DNA from: an uncultured Lachnospiraceae bacterium
Lineage (GTDB): Bacteria; Bacillota; Clostridia; Lachnospirales; Lachnospiraceae
Assembly (NCBI GenBank): GCA_910584325.1
Contig: CAJTZH010000026.1
Coordinates: 1 to 31,947, forward strand
Direction: 5' to 3'
DNA length: 31,947 nt
The notes under the pieces were generated by a model that made no database searches, was not told the origin of the DNA, and was given only the letters and a program-made list of their open reading frames with translations. Positions 8,135-16,855 of this stretch are shown here, one piece after another; position 1 is the stretch's first letter; each line of letters opens with the position of its first letter. Both the position numbers and the translations under genes were made by a program.

Positions 8135-9028
8135 GTGAAGATTTTAATTATCGGTGGAAGTTACTTTCTGGGGAAAACATTTACAATGATGGCGGGCGGT
8201 ATACATGAGCTGTATGTCATGAACAGAGGGAACCGTCCTTTTGACAGCGACGGGATTATCGAGTATGTGATGGACCGACACGATAAGGAGAAACTTGCAG
8301 AGATTCCCGAGACATATTTTGATGTGATTGTGGATTTCTGCGCTTATGAAGAGGGGGATATCGAGCTGATTTTTCAGAATTTAAAGGCGGATTTTAGACA
8401 GTATATTTTTATCAGCACGTGCGACGTATACAGGCGCGGAAGCATGGAACGGCTGGACGAGAGCGCGGCTTTTGAGGAGAGGAATTTCGGGGGACAGGCA
8501 GGCGCATATATTATAGGAAAGGTGCGTCTGGAAGAAGAACTTACGCGGTGCGCAAAAAAACGGCAGATTGCGTATACGTCCATTCGGCCTGCATTTATCT
8601 ACGGTCCGGAAAATTACGCGCCGAGAGAGGACATTTATTTTAAGTGGATTTTGACAGCAGGGCAGATTATTCATCCGCATGATGCGGACGGAGAATTTCA
8701 GATGGTTTTTGTCTATGACGCTGCCAAGGCGATTTTACTTGCCTGCGGTAACGAAAAGGCGTTTAACCGGGCGTTTAATTTATGCAACGATGAGAGTATG
8801 ACGTATGAGGATTTCGCGGATTTAATGGAAGAAGTGCTGGAGCTTCCGTTTGAGAGAGTGGAGTTGTCGGTAAAAGATGTATTGGAGCGGCAGATTCCTC
8901 TGCCCTTCCCTTTGACGAAACAGGAGTCGGAGTGGTATGACGGAACCGCCGTCAAGGAATTGGGACTGCAATACACCGACATTGCAAAGGGTATGAAAAT
9001 TACGGCAGATTATTTTAAGGAGAATTAA
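8135..9028 (+). CDS. NAD-dependent epimerase/dehydratase family protein
   Basis: A 297-residue extended short-chain dehydrogenase-like protein with a Rossmann fold. I choose the GTG start at 8135: ACGGAGG at 8121-8127 lies 7 bases upstream and translation then begins MKILIIGGSYFLG, the nucleotide-binding beta strand. A TTG at 8102 would add 11 residues overlapping the previous gene. The glycine motif reads GGSYFLGK. The catalytic Tyr-x3-Lys appears as YIIGK in GAYIIGKVRLEEEL, and SIRPAFIYGPENY is the conserved segment after it. The start overlaps nothing, and the next gene begins 4 bases after its stop. Proteins of this subtype include isoflavone-reductase-like and sugar-nucleotide epimerases. 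The substrate is unknown; there are no other sugar-nucleotide genes in the window. Confidence 0.88.
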   Translation: MKILIIGGSYFLGKTFTMMAGGIHELYVMNRGNRPFDSDGIIEYVMDRHDKEKLAEIPETYFDVIVDFCAYEEGDIELIFQNLKADFRQYIFISTCDVYRRGSMERLDESAAFEERNFGGQAGAYIIGKVRLEEELTRCAKKRQIAYTSIRPAFIYGPENYAPREDIYFKWILTAGQIIHPHDADGEFQMVFVYDAAKAILLACGNEKAFNRAFNLCNDESMTYEDFADLMEEVLELPFERVELSVKDVLERQIPLPFPLTKQESEWYDGTAVKELGLQYTDIAKGMKITADYFKEN

Positions 9029-9032
9029 GGCG

Positions 9033-10793
9033 ATGGATATGAAGCGGGTATTAAGCGAACTGGACGCGCTGTTTGCGAAGAATGATTTGGATGCGGTGGG
9101 AGAATTTCTTGAGAAACAGTACGAAGCGGCGAAGAAAGAAGAGGATTTTGAAGCACAGCTTAGTCTGGCGAACGAGATGGCAGGTTTTTACCGTGAGATG
9201 ACGGCGTTTGATAAAGCGCGGGAAATTATCGAAGACATGTATGTGCTGTTAAAGGATACGCGGGTTGCGGGAACAGTTGAGGAGGGAACGTCTCTTCTTA
9301 ATATAGCGAACACATACCGGGCGATGGAACGTTTTGAAGAATCAGAATCGGCGTACGAAAAAGCGGCAGAGCTTTACAAAGGGACGCTTTTGCCGGACGA
9401 TTTCCGACTTGCCAGTCTTTACAATAATGTCAGTCTTTTGTATCAGGCGCAGGGTAATTATGAACAGGCGGCACAGAATCTTCTTCAGGCGTTGGAAATT
9501 GCGAAACGGCATCCGGAGGCGGAAATAGAACTTGCAGTAACGTATACGAATCTTGGGCAGGCGTATTTTAATATTCAGGGTGACGCCGTAAAAAAGGCGG
9601 AAGCGTATTTGAAAAAGGCGGAGGAGATTTTCGCGAAAGGCGGTAAGAAGGATTATCATTACTGCGGCTGCGCCAATGCGCTTGGAACGCTTTATTTTAA
9701 AACGGGCGAGTATGGTTTGGCGGTACAGTATTATGAGGAAGCGCTTCTTAACATGTACGAGACGGCAGGCGCTACAGGAAACTATGATACCATCAGGGAG
9801 AACCTGATGGCGGCGTATGAGAAAGCCGGAATGAAGACATATGATAATATGATGGATTTATGTGAGGGATTTTATGAGACATACGGGAAACCGATGATAC
9901 ATGAGAAATTTGCCGGATACGAGGACAGGATTGCCGTGGGATTGTGCGGAGAGGGCTCCGACTGTTTTGGATTTGACGATGAACTGTCAAGAGACCATGA
10001 CTGCGGACCGCGTTTTTGTATGTGGGTTTGCGATGAGGTTTACGAACAGATTGGCGAGTCGCTGCAGGCAGAATATGACAGACTTCCAAAAATTTTTGCC
10101 GGCGTTATCTTGAAAAAAGCTTCGATGAGCGGAAAAAGAGACGGTGTATTTAAAATTGATGATTTTTACAGAAAGTTTCTTGGAGACTTAGCGGTGCCGA
10201 AATTGTATGAGGAGTGGTGGTACGCGCCGGAATACAATCTTGCGGCGGCGACAAACGGAAAAGTGTTTACCGATAAGGAGGGAATATTTACCGGTATTCG
10301 TGAAGAACTTTTGCAATATTATCCGCGTGAAATCCGGCTTAGAAGGCTTTCCGACGCGCTTGTGCGATGCGCGCAGTCTGGTCAGTATAATTATCCGAGA
10401 ATGATGGCAAGAGGCGATTATGTGGCGGCGCGGATTGCACTCACGGAATTTATGAGGGATATAATGAATGTCGTTTTTTTGCTCAACAAGACGTATTCAC
10501 CGTATTATAAATGGCAGCATAAAGCAATGGCGCGCCTCGAGGTTCTGCCGGAAGTGGGCGATATTCTGACGGCGGTATGCGATATGGAAGATCAGCGAGG
10601 GGCGTGGGAAGGTGTGAAATATGAAAATTCTGTCAATGAAAAGGATATGATTGCGTTGACGATTGAGATTTTGGCAAAATTGATTGTAGACGAGCTGCAG
10701 AAAGAGGGACTAAGCGAGTGCGGTCTTTTATATCTGGAGCGGCAGGGAATCGAGGTACTGCGTTTTATTAAGGAGGATGTTGCGGATGTCTAA
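9033..10793 (+). CDS. TPR-repeat protein with C-terminal DUF4037 nucleotidyltransferase-like domain
   Basis: A 586-residue cytoplasmic protein. Residues about 1-260 are tandem tetratricopeptide helices (for example DEEG-like units at AERFEESESAYEKAAELYK-type positions and NYEQAAQNLLQALEIAK). Residues about 270-586 match what I recognise as DUF4037: RIAVGLCGEGSDCFGFDDE, then LSRDHDCGPRFCMW. The G308-S309 pair followed by Asp residues at 315-316 and 321-323 resembles the hG[GS]...D-x-D metal site of polymerase-beta-like nucleotidyltransferases. Helical LNKTYSPYYKWQHKAMARLE near 490-510 resembles their substrate-binding helices. AAGGAGA lies 9 bases before ATG 9033. The gene overlaps the next (DUF4125) by 8 bases. 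Family assignment rests on recognition without a search; the enzymatic role is inference. Confidence 0.82.
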   Translation: MDMKRVLSELDALFAKNDLDAVGEFLEKQYEAAKKEEDFEAQLSLANEMAGFYREMTAFDKAREIIEDMYVLLKDTRVAGTVEEGTSLLNIANTYRAMERFEESESAYEKAAELYKGTLLPDDFRLASLYNNVSLLYQAQGNYEQAAQNLLQALEIAKRHPEAEIELAVTYTNLGQAYFNIQGDAVKKAEAYLKKAEEIFAKGGKKDYHYCGCANALGTLYFKTGEYGLAVQYYEEALLNMYETAGATGNYDTIRENLMAAYEKAGMKTYDNMMDLCEGFYETYGKPMIHEKFAGYEDRIAVGLCGEGSDCFGFDDELSRDHDCGPRFCMWVCDEVYEQIGESLQAEYDRLPKIFAGVILKKASMSGKRDGVFKIDDFYRKFLGDLAVPKLYEEWWYAPEYNLAAATNGKVFTDKEGIFTGIREELLQYYPREIRLRRLSDALVRCAQSGQYNYPRMMARGDYVAARIALTEFMRDIMNVVFLLNKTYSPYYKWQHKAMARLEVLPEVGDILTAVCDMEDQRGAWEGVKYENSVNEKDMIALTIEILAKLIVDELQKEGLSECGLLYLERQGIEVLRFIKEDVADV

Positions 10794-11394
10794 GGAAGAG
10801 AAAGTGGAACTGATTGTGGAACTGGAATGGAAAGAATTTGATAAGGTACAGAATGAGGGAGGCAGGGCGGATTGTCAGGATGACTGGGATACGTTTCAGG
10901 TTATGAGAAAGAGCCAGTATCTTACATGGACCGAGGATATGCTTGACGAGTATCTCTGGCATTTTAATGAATGCATGAAAGCAGGACGGAATCTGATTAC
11001 CGAAAAATACGGCCGCATGATGGAGAGTACCGTGCCGTGGGAATATGAGAAGATAAAGGATAAACTGCCGGAGTTATCAGAGGAGCGAAAGCAGATTACG
11101 GAGGCAGTCGTTAAGATACAGGTGGAATGGATGGAAGCGTTCGCAAAGGAATTTCCGAATCTGGCGGGCAACGCGAGAAGTATCCATACCTCGGAAGACC
11201 GGGTGTTTAATACGTCGTACGAAACGTATCTGCGTGGAGAGCTTGGAACCTATTCGGAGGAACTGCTTGGCATGTACGGACGGTTTATCGCAAAGCTTGC
11301 GGGAGAAGGAAAAAATCTTGCCCGTCTTACGATGGAGAATACGGCGCGCCTTTATGGTTACGATTCCCTGGAGTCGGCGGAAAAATCACTTTAG
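10786..11394 (+). CDS. DUF4125 family protein
   Basis: A 202-residue protein recognised as DUF4125 from the conserved N-terminal segments LEWKEFDKVQNEGGRADCQD and DTFQVMRKSQYLTW. An in-frame ATG at 10777 sits directly on the AGGAGG (10771-10776) and so cannot use it. ATG 10786 has a 9-base spacer and is the start, giving an 8-base overlap with the DUF4037 gene and therefore translational coupling. The protein is predicted soluble and mostly helical, with no signal peptide. The function of the family is unknown. The close coupling to a TPR/DUF4037 protein suggests the two products act together. No HEPN-like R-x(4-6)-H motif was seen, so a MNT/HEPN toxin-antitoxin reading is not supported. Confidence 0.85.
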   Translation: MSKEEKVELIVELEWKEFDKVQNEGGRADCQDDWDTFQVMRKSQYLTWTEDMLDEYLWHFNECMKAGRNLITEKYGRMMESTVPWEYEKIKDKLPELSEERKQITEAVVKIQVEWMEAFAKEFPNLAGNARSIHTSEDRVFNTSYETYLRGELGTYSEELLGMYGRFIAKLAGEGKNLARLTMENTARLYGYDSLESAEKSL

Positions 11395-11396
11395 CA

Positions 11397-11424
11397 TTGA
11401 CAAGAAATAGATTTCATTTATAAT
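11397..11424 (+). promoter_or_regulatory. Near-consensus promoter for fhs
   Basis: TTGACA (11397-11402) and TATAAT (11419-11424) are both perfect hexamers, 16 bases apart. The element starts 3 bases after the DUF4125 stop codon, with the fhs ATG about 31 bases downstream of the -10. This points to strong constitutive transcription. Confidence 0.85.
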
Positions 11425-11454
11425 TTAGGTAAGAATTATAATGGAGAATCGCAT

Positions 11455-13125
11455 ATGAAAACAGATATTGAAATCGCTCAGGACGCACAAATGCTTGATA
11501 TCAGGGAAGTCGCGGGGCAGCTTGGCATCGGGGAGAATGAACTGGAACTTTATGGAAGGTATCAGGCAAAGCTTTCGGACGAATTGGAAGAACGCGTTAA
11601 AAACAATAAAGACGGAAAGCTGATTCTGGTGACGGCAATCAATCCGACTCCTGCCGGAGAGGGTAAGACGACGGTCAGCGTGGGACTTGGAGAAGCACTT
11701 TGCAAGAAGGGAAAGAAGGCCGTTATTGCGCTTAGAGAGCCGTCTTTAGGACCATGTTTTGGAATCAAGGGAGGAGCGGCAGGCGGCGGTTATGCCCAGG
11801 TTGTTCCGATGGAGGATTTGAATCTCCATTTTACCGGCGATTTTCATGCAATTACGTCAGCGAACAATCTTCTGGCGGCGATGCTGGATAATCATATTCA
11901 GCAGGGAAATACGCTTGATATTGATACGCGCAGAATTGTGTGGAAACGGTGTATGGATATGAACGACCGTGTCCTTAGAAATATTGTTGTCGGAATGGGG
12001 AATAAGACGGACGGATTCGTCAGAGAGGACCATTTTGTTATCACAGTGGCGTCGGAGATTATGGCGATTCTCTGTCTTGCGGAAAATATGCAGGATTTAA
12101 AGAGCCGTCTCGCGGATATTATTGTGGCGTACACAAGAAGCGGCAGGCCTGTGACAGCAAAGGAACTGAACGCAGTGGGCGCTATGGCGGCATTGTTAAA
12201 GAATGCAGTTAAACCGAATATGATTCAGACGCTTGAGAATACGCCGGCGATTGTCCACGGCGGACCGTTTGCCAATATCGCGCACGGCTGTAACAGCGTC
12301 CGTGCTACCAAGATTGCCCTGAAGCTTGCGGATTATGTGGTGACGGAAGCCGGGTTTGGAGCGGATCTTGGAGCGGAGAAATTTTTTGATATCAAGTGCC
12401 GTAAAGCGGGATTGAAACCGGATGCAGTGGTGCTTGTCGCAACAGTCCGTGCGCTCAAATATAACGGCGGCGTTCCTAAAACGGAGTTGTCGGTAGAGAA
12501 TCTTGAGGCGCTTTCGAGGGGAATCGTGAATCTGGAGAAGCATATTGAAAATATACAAAAATACGGCGTGCCGGTTGTAGTAACGCTCAACCACTTTGTG
12601 TCGGACACCGAGGAAGAACTGGATTTTGTGAAAGAGTTCTGTGAAAGCAGAGGATGTGAATTTGCGCTTTCCGATGTGTGGGCAAAAGGCGGAGAAGGCG
12701 GAGCGGAGCTTGCTGACAAGGTATTGTATACACTGGAGAATAAAGAGAGCCGTTTTCAGGTGCTGTATGACGACGCGATGAGTCTTGAAGAAAAAATCAG
12801 GACGATTTGTACAAAGATTTACGGCGCGGCGGACGTGGTGTTTGACGATAAAGCAATAAAAGAGCTGCGTGAGATGACGCAGCTTGGATTTGGCAGGTTT
12901 CCGGTCTGTATGGCAAAGACGCAGTATTCACTGTCGGACGACGCGAACAAACTGGGGAGACCGGAAGGATTTTCAATCTATGTCCGTGAAGTGTATGCCT
13001 GCGCAGGCGCAGGCTTTATAGTGGCAATGACGGGAACGATTATGACGATGCCGGGACTTCCGAAAGTACCTGCAGCGGAGCGCATTGATGTAGGAGACGA
13101 TGGAAGAATTACAGGATTATTTTAA
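11455..13125 (+). CDS. fhs: Formate-tetrahydrofolate ligase
   Basis: A 556-residue enzyme that makes 10-formyl-tetrahydrofolate from formate, tetrahydrofolate and ATP, the entry step of one-carbon metabolism and of the methyl branch of the Wood-Ljungdahl pathway. The P-loop-like ATP site TPAGEGKTT is at residues about 65-73. Other strongly conserved blocks are EPSLGPCFGIKGGAAGGGYA, DFHAITSANNLLAA, GPFANIAHGCNS, EAGFGADLGAEKFFDIKCR and MTGTIMTMPGLPK near the C terminus. The length is standard for the family. ATG 11455 is preceded by GGAGA. Its 3' end overlaps the phosphopantetheinyl transferase gene by 26 bases. The gene is present in many Clostridia without full acetogenesis, so it does not itself prove an acetogen. 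Confidence 0.98.
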   Translation: MKTDIEIAQDAQMLDIREVAGQLGIGENELELYGRYQAKLSDELEERVKNNKDGKLILVTAINPTPAGEGKTTVSVGLGEALCKKGKKAVIALREPSLGPCFGIKGGAAGGGYAQVVPMEDLNLHFTGDFHAITSANNLLAAMLDNHIQQGNTLDIDTRRIVWKRCMDMNDRVLRNIVVGMGNKTDGFVREDHFVITVASEIMAILCLAENMQDLKSRLADIIVAYTRSGRPVTAKELNAVGAMAALLKNAVKPNMIQTLENTPAIVHGGPFANIAHGCNSVRATKIALKLADYVVTEAGFGADLGAEKFFDIKCRKAGLKPDAVVLVATVRALKYNGGVPKTELSVENLEALSRGIVNLEKHIENIQKYGVPVVVTLNHFVSDTEEELDFVKEFCESRGCEFALSDVWAKGGEGGAELADKVLYTLENKESRFQVLYDDAMSLEEKIRTICTKIYGAADVVFDDKAIKELREMTQLGFGRFPVCMAKTQYSLSDDANKLGRPEGFSIYVREVYACAGAGFIVAMTGTIMTMPGLPKVPAAERIDVGDDGRITGLF

Positions 13126-13681
13126 TAACGGAAAAACGGATTTGCAGTATCGCTTGCTGAAAACGGACGACTATACTGTCGGATATTGTGAAATTCCCGG
13201 AGTAAAAAGTCATAAGATTCAGCATGAGACGGCTTATAAGCTGTTGTATACAGTACTTTCTGACGAATTTGGCGTGGATTTGAAGACGCTTGTAATTGAA
13301 CGGAAAGAGGACGGAAAACCGTATGCCGCGGGAGAATCATTTTTCTTTAATCTCAGCCACTGCGACGGTCTTGCGGTGTGCGCCGTTTCAGCAGGGCAGG
13401 ATATCGGCGTGGATGTGGAGCAGATAAGAGAATGCAGGGAAGCAACGGCAAAGCGCGTGATGTCGGATTCGGAATACGCGTCTTTTCTTACGGCAGTCGA
13501 TAAGAACAAAGCGTTTTTCCGTATATGGACTTATAAGGAAAGCGTGTTAAAACTGACCGGTGAAGGGCTCAGAAGAGCGCCGCGCGAAATTGATTCCGCC
13601 GGTAATACAGGTTACCGCGTGGAACAGTATGAAATTACTTTTAACGGAAAAGAATTTATTATTTCTTGCGCCATAAACTAA
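13100..13681 (+). CDS. 4'-phosphopantetheinyl transferase, Sfp type
   Basis: A 193-residue enzyme that transfers 4'-phosphopantetheine from CoA to a carrier-protein serine, activating fatty-acid, polyketide or nonribosomal-peptide carriers. The magnesium-binding motif GVDVE is at residues 103-107 and WTYKES with KLTGEGL at 143-157; together they form the family's signature. FFNLSHCDGLAVCAVS is the conserved strand before it. The length is somewhat shorter than Sfp itself (about 220-230), because the N-terminal lobe is compact. ATG 13100 lies inside the end of fhs; TAGGAGAC at 13089-13096 gives a suitable site, and the overlap of 26 bases implies coupled expression. No carrier protein or biosynthetic cluster lies nearby, so it may serve the primary ACP or a cluster elsewhere. 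Confidence 0.93.
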   Translation: MEELQDYFNNGKTDLQYRLLKTDDYTVGYCEIPGVKSHKIQHETAYKLLYTVLSDEFGVDLKTLVIERKEDGKPYAAGESFFFNLSHCDGLAVCAVSAGQDIGVDVEQIRECREATAKRVMSDSEYASFLTAVDKNKAFFRIWTYKESVLKLTGEGLRRAPREIDSAGNTGYRVEQYEITFNGKEFIISCAIN

Positions 13682-13694
13682 TTTTAAAACTTAG

Positions 13695-13738
13695 AAAGCT
13701 GTGGTATTATAGTAGGTAAATAATGCCATGGCTTTTTT
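13695..13738 (+). terminator. Rho-independent terminator after the fhs-phosphopantetheinyl transferase pair
   Basis: A 16-bp stem pairs 13695-13710 with 13720-13735, with three G-U pairs and no mismatch, around a 9-base loop. A run of six T (13733-13738) follows or overlaps the end of the right arm. Confidence 0.8.
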
Positions 13739-13761
13739 GGTATCAAACGGAGGATTTTTGA

Positions 13762-14637
13762 ATGTGGCTGGCAGATGGTTGGAAAGACTATGAAGTGATA
13801 GATACGTCGAAGGGGGAAAAGCTGGAACGATGGGGAGACTATCTTCTGATAAGACCTGACCCGCAGGTGATTTGGGATACGCCAAGGACGCATCAGGGCT
13901 GGAAAAAGAAGAACGGTCATTATCACAGAAGTTCTAAGGGCGGCGGCGAATGGGAGTTTTTTGATTTACCAAAGCAGTGGACAATACAGTATAGGAATCT
14001 CACGTTTCATCTGAAACCGTTCAGTTTTAAACATACGGGATTGTTTCCTGAGCAGGCGGCAAACTGGGAGTGGTTCGGGGACAAAATCCGTGCCGAAATC
14101 AAACAGACAGGAAGAACGGTGAAGGTTTTAAACTTATTTGCATATACGGGCGGAGCAACACTGGCTGCTGCGGCGGCAGGCGCGGCGGTAACGCATGTGG
14201 ACGCTTCAAAGGGTATGGTGAACTGGGCAAAGGAAAACGCGGTTTCATCGGGTCTTGGCGATGCGCCGGTCAGGTGGATTGTGGATGACTGTGTAAAGTT
14301 TGTAGAACGTGAAATCCGCCGGGGAAATCATTATGACGGAATTATTATGGACCCGCCGTCTTACGGAAGAGGGCCGAACGGCGAGATATGGAAGATAGAG
14401 GACTCCATTCATGGGCTGATTCGTCTTTGCGCTAAGCTTCTTTCAGACGAGCCGTTGTTTTTCCTGATTAATTCCTACACGACGGGACTTGCGCCGGCAG
14501 TTTTGACGTATATGTTAGCGACGGAATTGAAACAATATCATGGAACGGTGCGCTCCGACGAAGTGGGACTGCCGGTTTCAAGTAACGGTCTGATACTTCC
14601 GTGCGGAGCGTCGGGCAGATGGGAGAACGCGTTATGA
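13762..14637 (+). CDS. Class I SAM-dependent methyltransferase, RlmI-like
   Basis: A 291-residue predicted RNA (23S rRNA cytosine-like) methyltransferase of the Methyltrans_SAM/RlmI-like group. The SAM-binding loop VLNLFAYTGGATLAAAAAGA begins at residue about 122, the acidic strand end is AVTHVDASKGMVNWAKENA, and the catalytic-type motif DPPSYGRGPNGEIWK is at about 197-211. The N-terminal part (1-110) is a strand-rich segment with YLLIRPDPQVIW and the conserved KHTGLFPEQAANW. It is shorter than RlmI (about 395) because the N-terminal PUA domain is absent, as in several Firmicute homologues. ATG 13762 follows GGAGGA. Its stop codon overlaps the next start (ATGA). Target base and RNA are not determined from sequence. 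Confidence 0.88.
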   Translation: MWLADGWKDYEVIDTSKGEKLERWGDYLLIRPDPQVIWDTPRTHQGWKKKNGHYHRSSKGGGEWEFFDLPKQWTIQYRNLTFHLKPFSFKHTGLFPEQAANWEWFGDKIRAEIKQTGRTVKVLNLFAYTGGATLAAAAAGAAVTHVDASKGMVNWAKENAVSSGLGDAPVRWIVDDCVKFVEREIRRGNHYDGIIMDPPSYGRGPNGEIWKIEDSIHGLIRLCAKLLSDEPLFFLINSYTTGLAPAVLTYMLATELKQYHGTVRSDEVGLPVSSNGLILPCGASGRWENAL

Positions 14638-14975
14638 ATAAAATAAAACAGATTATCAGAAAGCATCAGGAGCGGTTGGCGATAGGCATCCAACTGCTTT
14701 TGTGCGCGGTTTTCGCAGGTAAGGTTATCAATAAGGAAGTAAAACAGAGATTGAAATTTTCGGAGAAGAATGCGAAACAGGAGGCAAAACGTGCCGAAAG
14801 CATTAAGAAGAATGCGGCGAAATACGCGAAAAAGCTTGCAAAGACGGAGTATAAGCTGCAGTCGCATAAGTTAAAGGTAAAACTGCAAAGGGATAAGGCG
14901 CTGTCTAAGATTGTCATGAGGAAACTGAACGAGAAGACCCGGAAAAAGAAAATGAAGAATAAGAAGAGAAAATAG
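14634..14975 (+). CDS. Small, very basic protein with one N-terminal TM segment
   Basis: A 113-residue protein of unknown function. In-frame starts at 14601 (GTG) and 14619 (ATG) exist, but ATG 14634 overlaps the upstream stop as ATGA and has GGGAGA 7 bases before it. Residues about 15-33 (LAIGIQLLLCAVFAGKVIN) are hydrophobic enough for one membrane pass. The rest is Lys/Arg/Ala-rich helix ending in KKKMKNKKRK, with a long predicted coiled coil (EKNAKQEAKRAESIKKN). It starts at the methyltransferase stop and ends 3 bases before the ABC-F gene, so it is part of that operon. The cluster of ribosome-linked neighbours makes an RNA- or membrane-ribosome-tethering role conceivable, but that is speculation. 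Confidence 0.8.
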   Translation: MNKIKQIIRKHQERLAIGIQLLLCAVFAGKVINKEVKQRLKFSEKNAKQEAKRAESIKKNAAKYAKKLAKTEYKLQSHKLKVKLQRDKALSKIVMRKLNEKTRKKKMKNKKRK

Positions 14976-14978
14976 ATT

Positions 14979-16823
14979 ATGAATGTTTTGAATGTGGAAA
15001 GAGTCACGAAAGGATATGGAAACAGAACGTTATTTGAAGATGTTACGCTCGGAATTAACGAGGGCGATAAAATCGGTGTTATTGGTGTGAACGGAACCGG
15101 TAAATCCACGTTTCTTAAAATTATCGCGGGACTTGTGACACCGGATGCGGGGCAGGTGGTCTGCAAAAATGGGATTCATGTGTCTTATCTTTCGCAAAAT
15201 CCGGTGTTTGAGAAGGACGACACAGTTCTTAGCTATGTGTGCAGGGATAAGAAGGCCTTGCAGAACAGAAACGTGGAGGCGGAAGCGAAGACGATTCTCA
15301 ATAAGCTGGGGATTACAGACTATGAACAACGAACTGCCGAACTTTCCGGCGGGCAGAGAAAACGCGCCGCGCTTGCGAGAACGTTGCTGTTGCCGTCGGA
15401 AATTCTTGTTCTGGACGAGCCGACAAACCATCTGGATAATGATATGGTTATCTGGCTGGAATATTTTCTGGATAAATTTAAGGGACAATTGGTGATGGTA
15501 ACGCACGACCGTTATTTTCTGGACCGTGTGACAAATCGTATCGTGGAACTTGACAGAGGCAGTCTGTACAGCTATGACGTGAACTACAGCGGTTTTCTGG
15601 AGAGAAAAGCACAACGTGAGGAGATGCTTGCGTCCACGGAAAAGAAGCGGCAGAATATTTTAAGAACGGAACTGGAATGGGTCAGGAGAGGTTGTCAGGC
15701 ACGTTCGACGAAACAGCAGGCAAGACTTGACCGTTATGAGGATATGAAGGCGGCGTCGCGCGCGGCAAGAGCTTCTCTGGAGAAACAGACGCTGGAGATG
15801 AGTTCGGTGTCTACCCGTGTGGGGAAGAAGACAATCGAAATTAATCATGTTTCAAAGAGTTATGGACAGAAGAAATTGTTTTGCGATTTCTCGCATATTG
15901 TCCTGCGGGATGAGAGAATCGGGATTGTCGGTCCGAACGGCTGTGGAAAATCCACGCTTCTAAAAGTCATTACCGGAAAAACAGCGCCGGATGCGGGAAG
16001 CGTTGAAATGGGTGAGACAATCCGCATAGGGTGCTTCATGCAGGAAAATGAGTTTGAGGACGAGACGCTGCGTGTCATCGACTATGTAAAAAATATCGGC
16101 GAATATGTGACGACGGTAGACGGAAAGATTACGGCAGGCAGGATGTGCGAGCGTTTTTTGTTTACGCCGGATGCGCAGTATACGCCGATTGCCAAGCTTT
16201 CCGGCGGAGAGAAGCGGCGGCTTTATCTGCTGGGCATACTGATGGAATCGCCCAATGTGCTGATTCTGGACGAGCCGACAAACGATTTGGATATCGAGAC
16301 GCTGACGATATTGGAGGATTATATTGACAATTTTGTGGGAATGGTGATTGTTGTTTCTCATGACCGCTATTTTTTGGACAGGGTTGCCGACCGCATTTTC
16401 GCGTTTGAGGGAGACGGAGTAATCACGCAGTATGAGGGCGGTTTTAGCGATTATCTGGAGAAAGCGTTCGCAAAGGGCGTGGTGGACCGCTTCGGGACGC
16501 TGACCGGCGGGGCAGTATGGGAAAAAGATGCGGGCGGCGGCGCAGGTTCTAAGAATCAGTGGAAGGAAGATAAAAAGAACAACAAGGTTCCAAAATTTTC
16601 CTATACGGAACGGAAAGAATTTGATACAATAGAAGATGATATAGAACAAATTGAGATAAAATTAAGGCAGACGGACGAAGAGATTTTAAAGAATGCCACA
16701 AATTCCGGCAGACTGAATGAACTGATGAATGAACGGAACGCGTTGGAAGAGACGCTGAATGTGAAAATGGAGCGCTGGCTTTATTTAAATGAGCTGGCGG
16801 AGCAGATTCAATACCGCAAATAA
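14979..16823 (+). CDS. ABC-F family ATPase, Uup/YfmR-like
   Basis: A 614-residue ABC-F protein: two ATPase domains in one chain with no membrane domain. These act on the ribosome as translation factors or antibiotic-protection proteins. The first domain has Walker A GVNGTGKST (about residue 36), signature LSGGQRKRAALAR, and Walker B ILVLDEPTNHLD. The interdomain linker contains EWVRRGCQARSTKQQARLDR. The second domain has GPNGCGKST (about residue 318), LSGGEKRRLYLL (about 407) and LILDEPTNDLD (about 427). A C-terminal charged coiled coil (about 545-614) is the mark of the Uup/YfmR group. The length fits. ATG 14979 starts 3 bases after the preceding gene. It is not an obvious antibiotic-resistance ABC-F; a housekeeping role is more likely. 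Confidence 0.94.
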   Translation: MNVLNVERVTKGYGNRTLFEDVTLGINEGDKIGVIGVNGTGKSTFLKIIAGLVTPDAGQVVCKNGIHVSYLSQNPVFEKDDTVLSYVCRDKKALQNRNVEAEAKTILNKLGITDYEQRTAELSGGQRKRAALARTLLLPSEILVLDEPTNHLDNDMVIWLEYFLDKFKGQLVMVTHDRYFLDRVTNRIVELDRGSLYSYDVNYSGFLERKAQREEMLASTEKKRQNILRTELEWVRRGCQARSTKQQARLDRYEDMKAASRAARASLEKQTLEMSSVSTRVGKKTIEINHVSKSYGQKKLFCDFSHIVLRDERIGIVGPNGCGKSTLLKVITGKTAPDAGSVEMGETIRIGCFMQENEFEDETLRVIDYVKNIGEYVTTVDGKITAGRMCERFLFTPDAQYTPIAKLSGGEKRRLYLLGILMESPNVLILDEPTNDLDIETLTILEDYIDNFVGMVIVVSHDRYFLDRVADRIFAFEGDGVITQYEGGFSDYLEKAFAKGVVDRFGTLTGGAVWEKDAGGGAGSKNQWKEDKKNNKVPKFSYTERKEFDTIEDDIEQIEIKLRQTDEEILKNATNSGRLNELMNERNALEETLNVKMERWLYLNELAEQIQYRK

Positions 16824-16855
16824 CGGATATGACAATATATGAGTAAGGTACATAT

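Noticed and set aside
10777..10785. ATG at 10777 for the DUF4125 gene
   Set aside because: It has no spacing from AGGAGG. ATG 10786 is correctly spaced at 9 bases.
9033..11394. MNT/HEPN-type toxin-antitoxin pair
   Set aside because: DUF4037 has nucleotidyltransferase-like residues, but DUF4125 lacks the R-x(4-6)-H motif of HEPN toxins and both proteins are larger than usual for such pairs.
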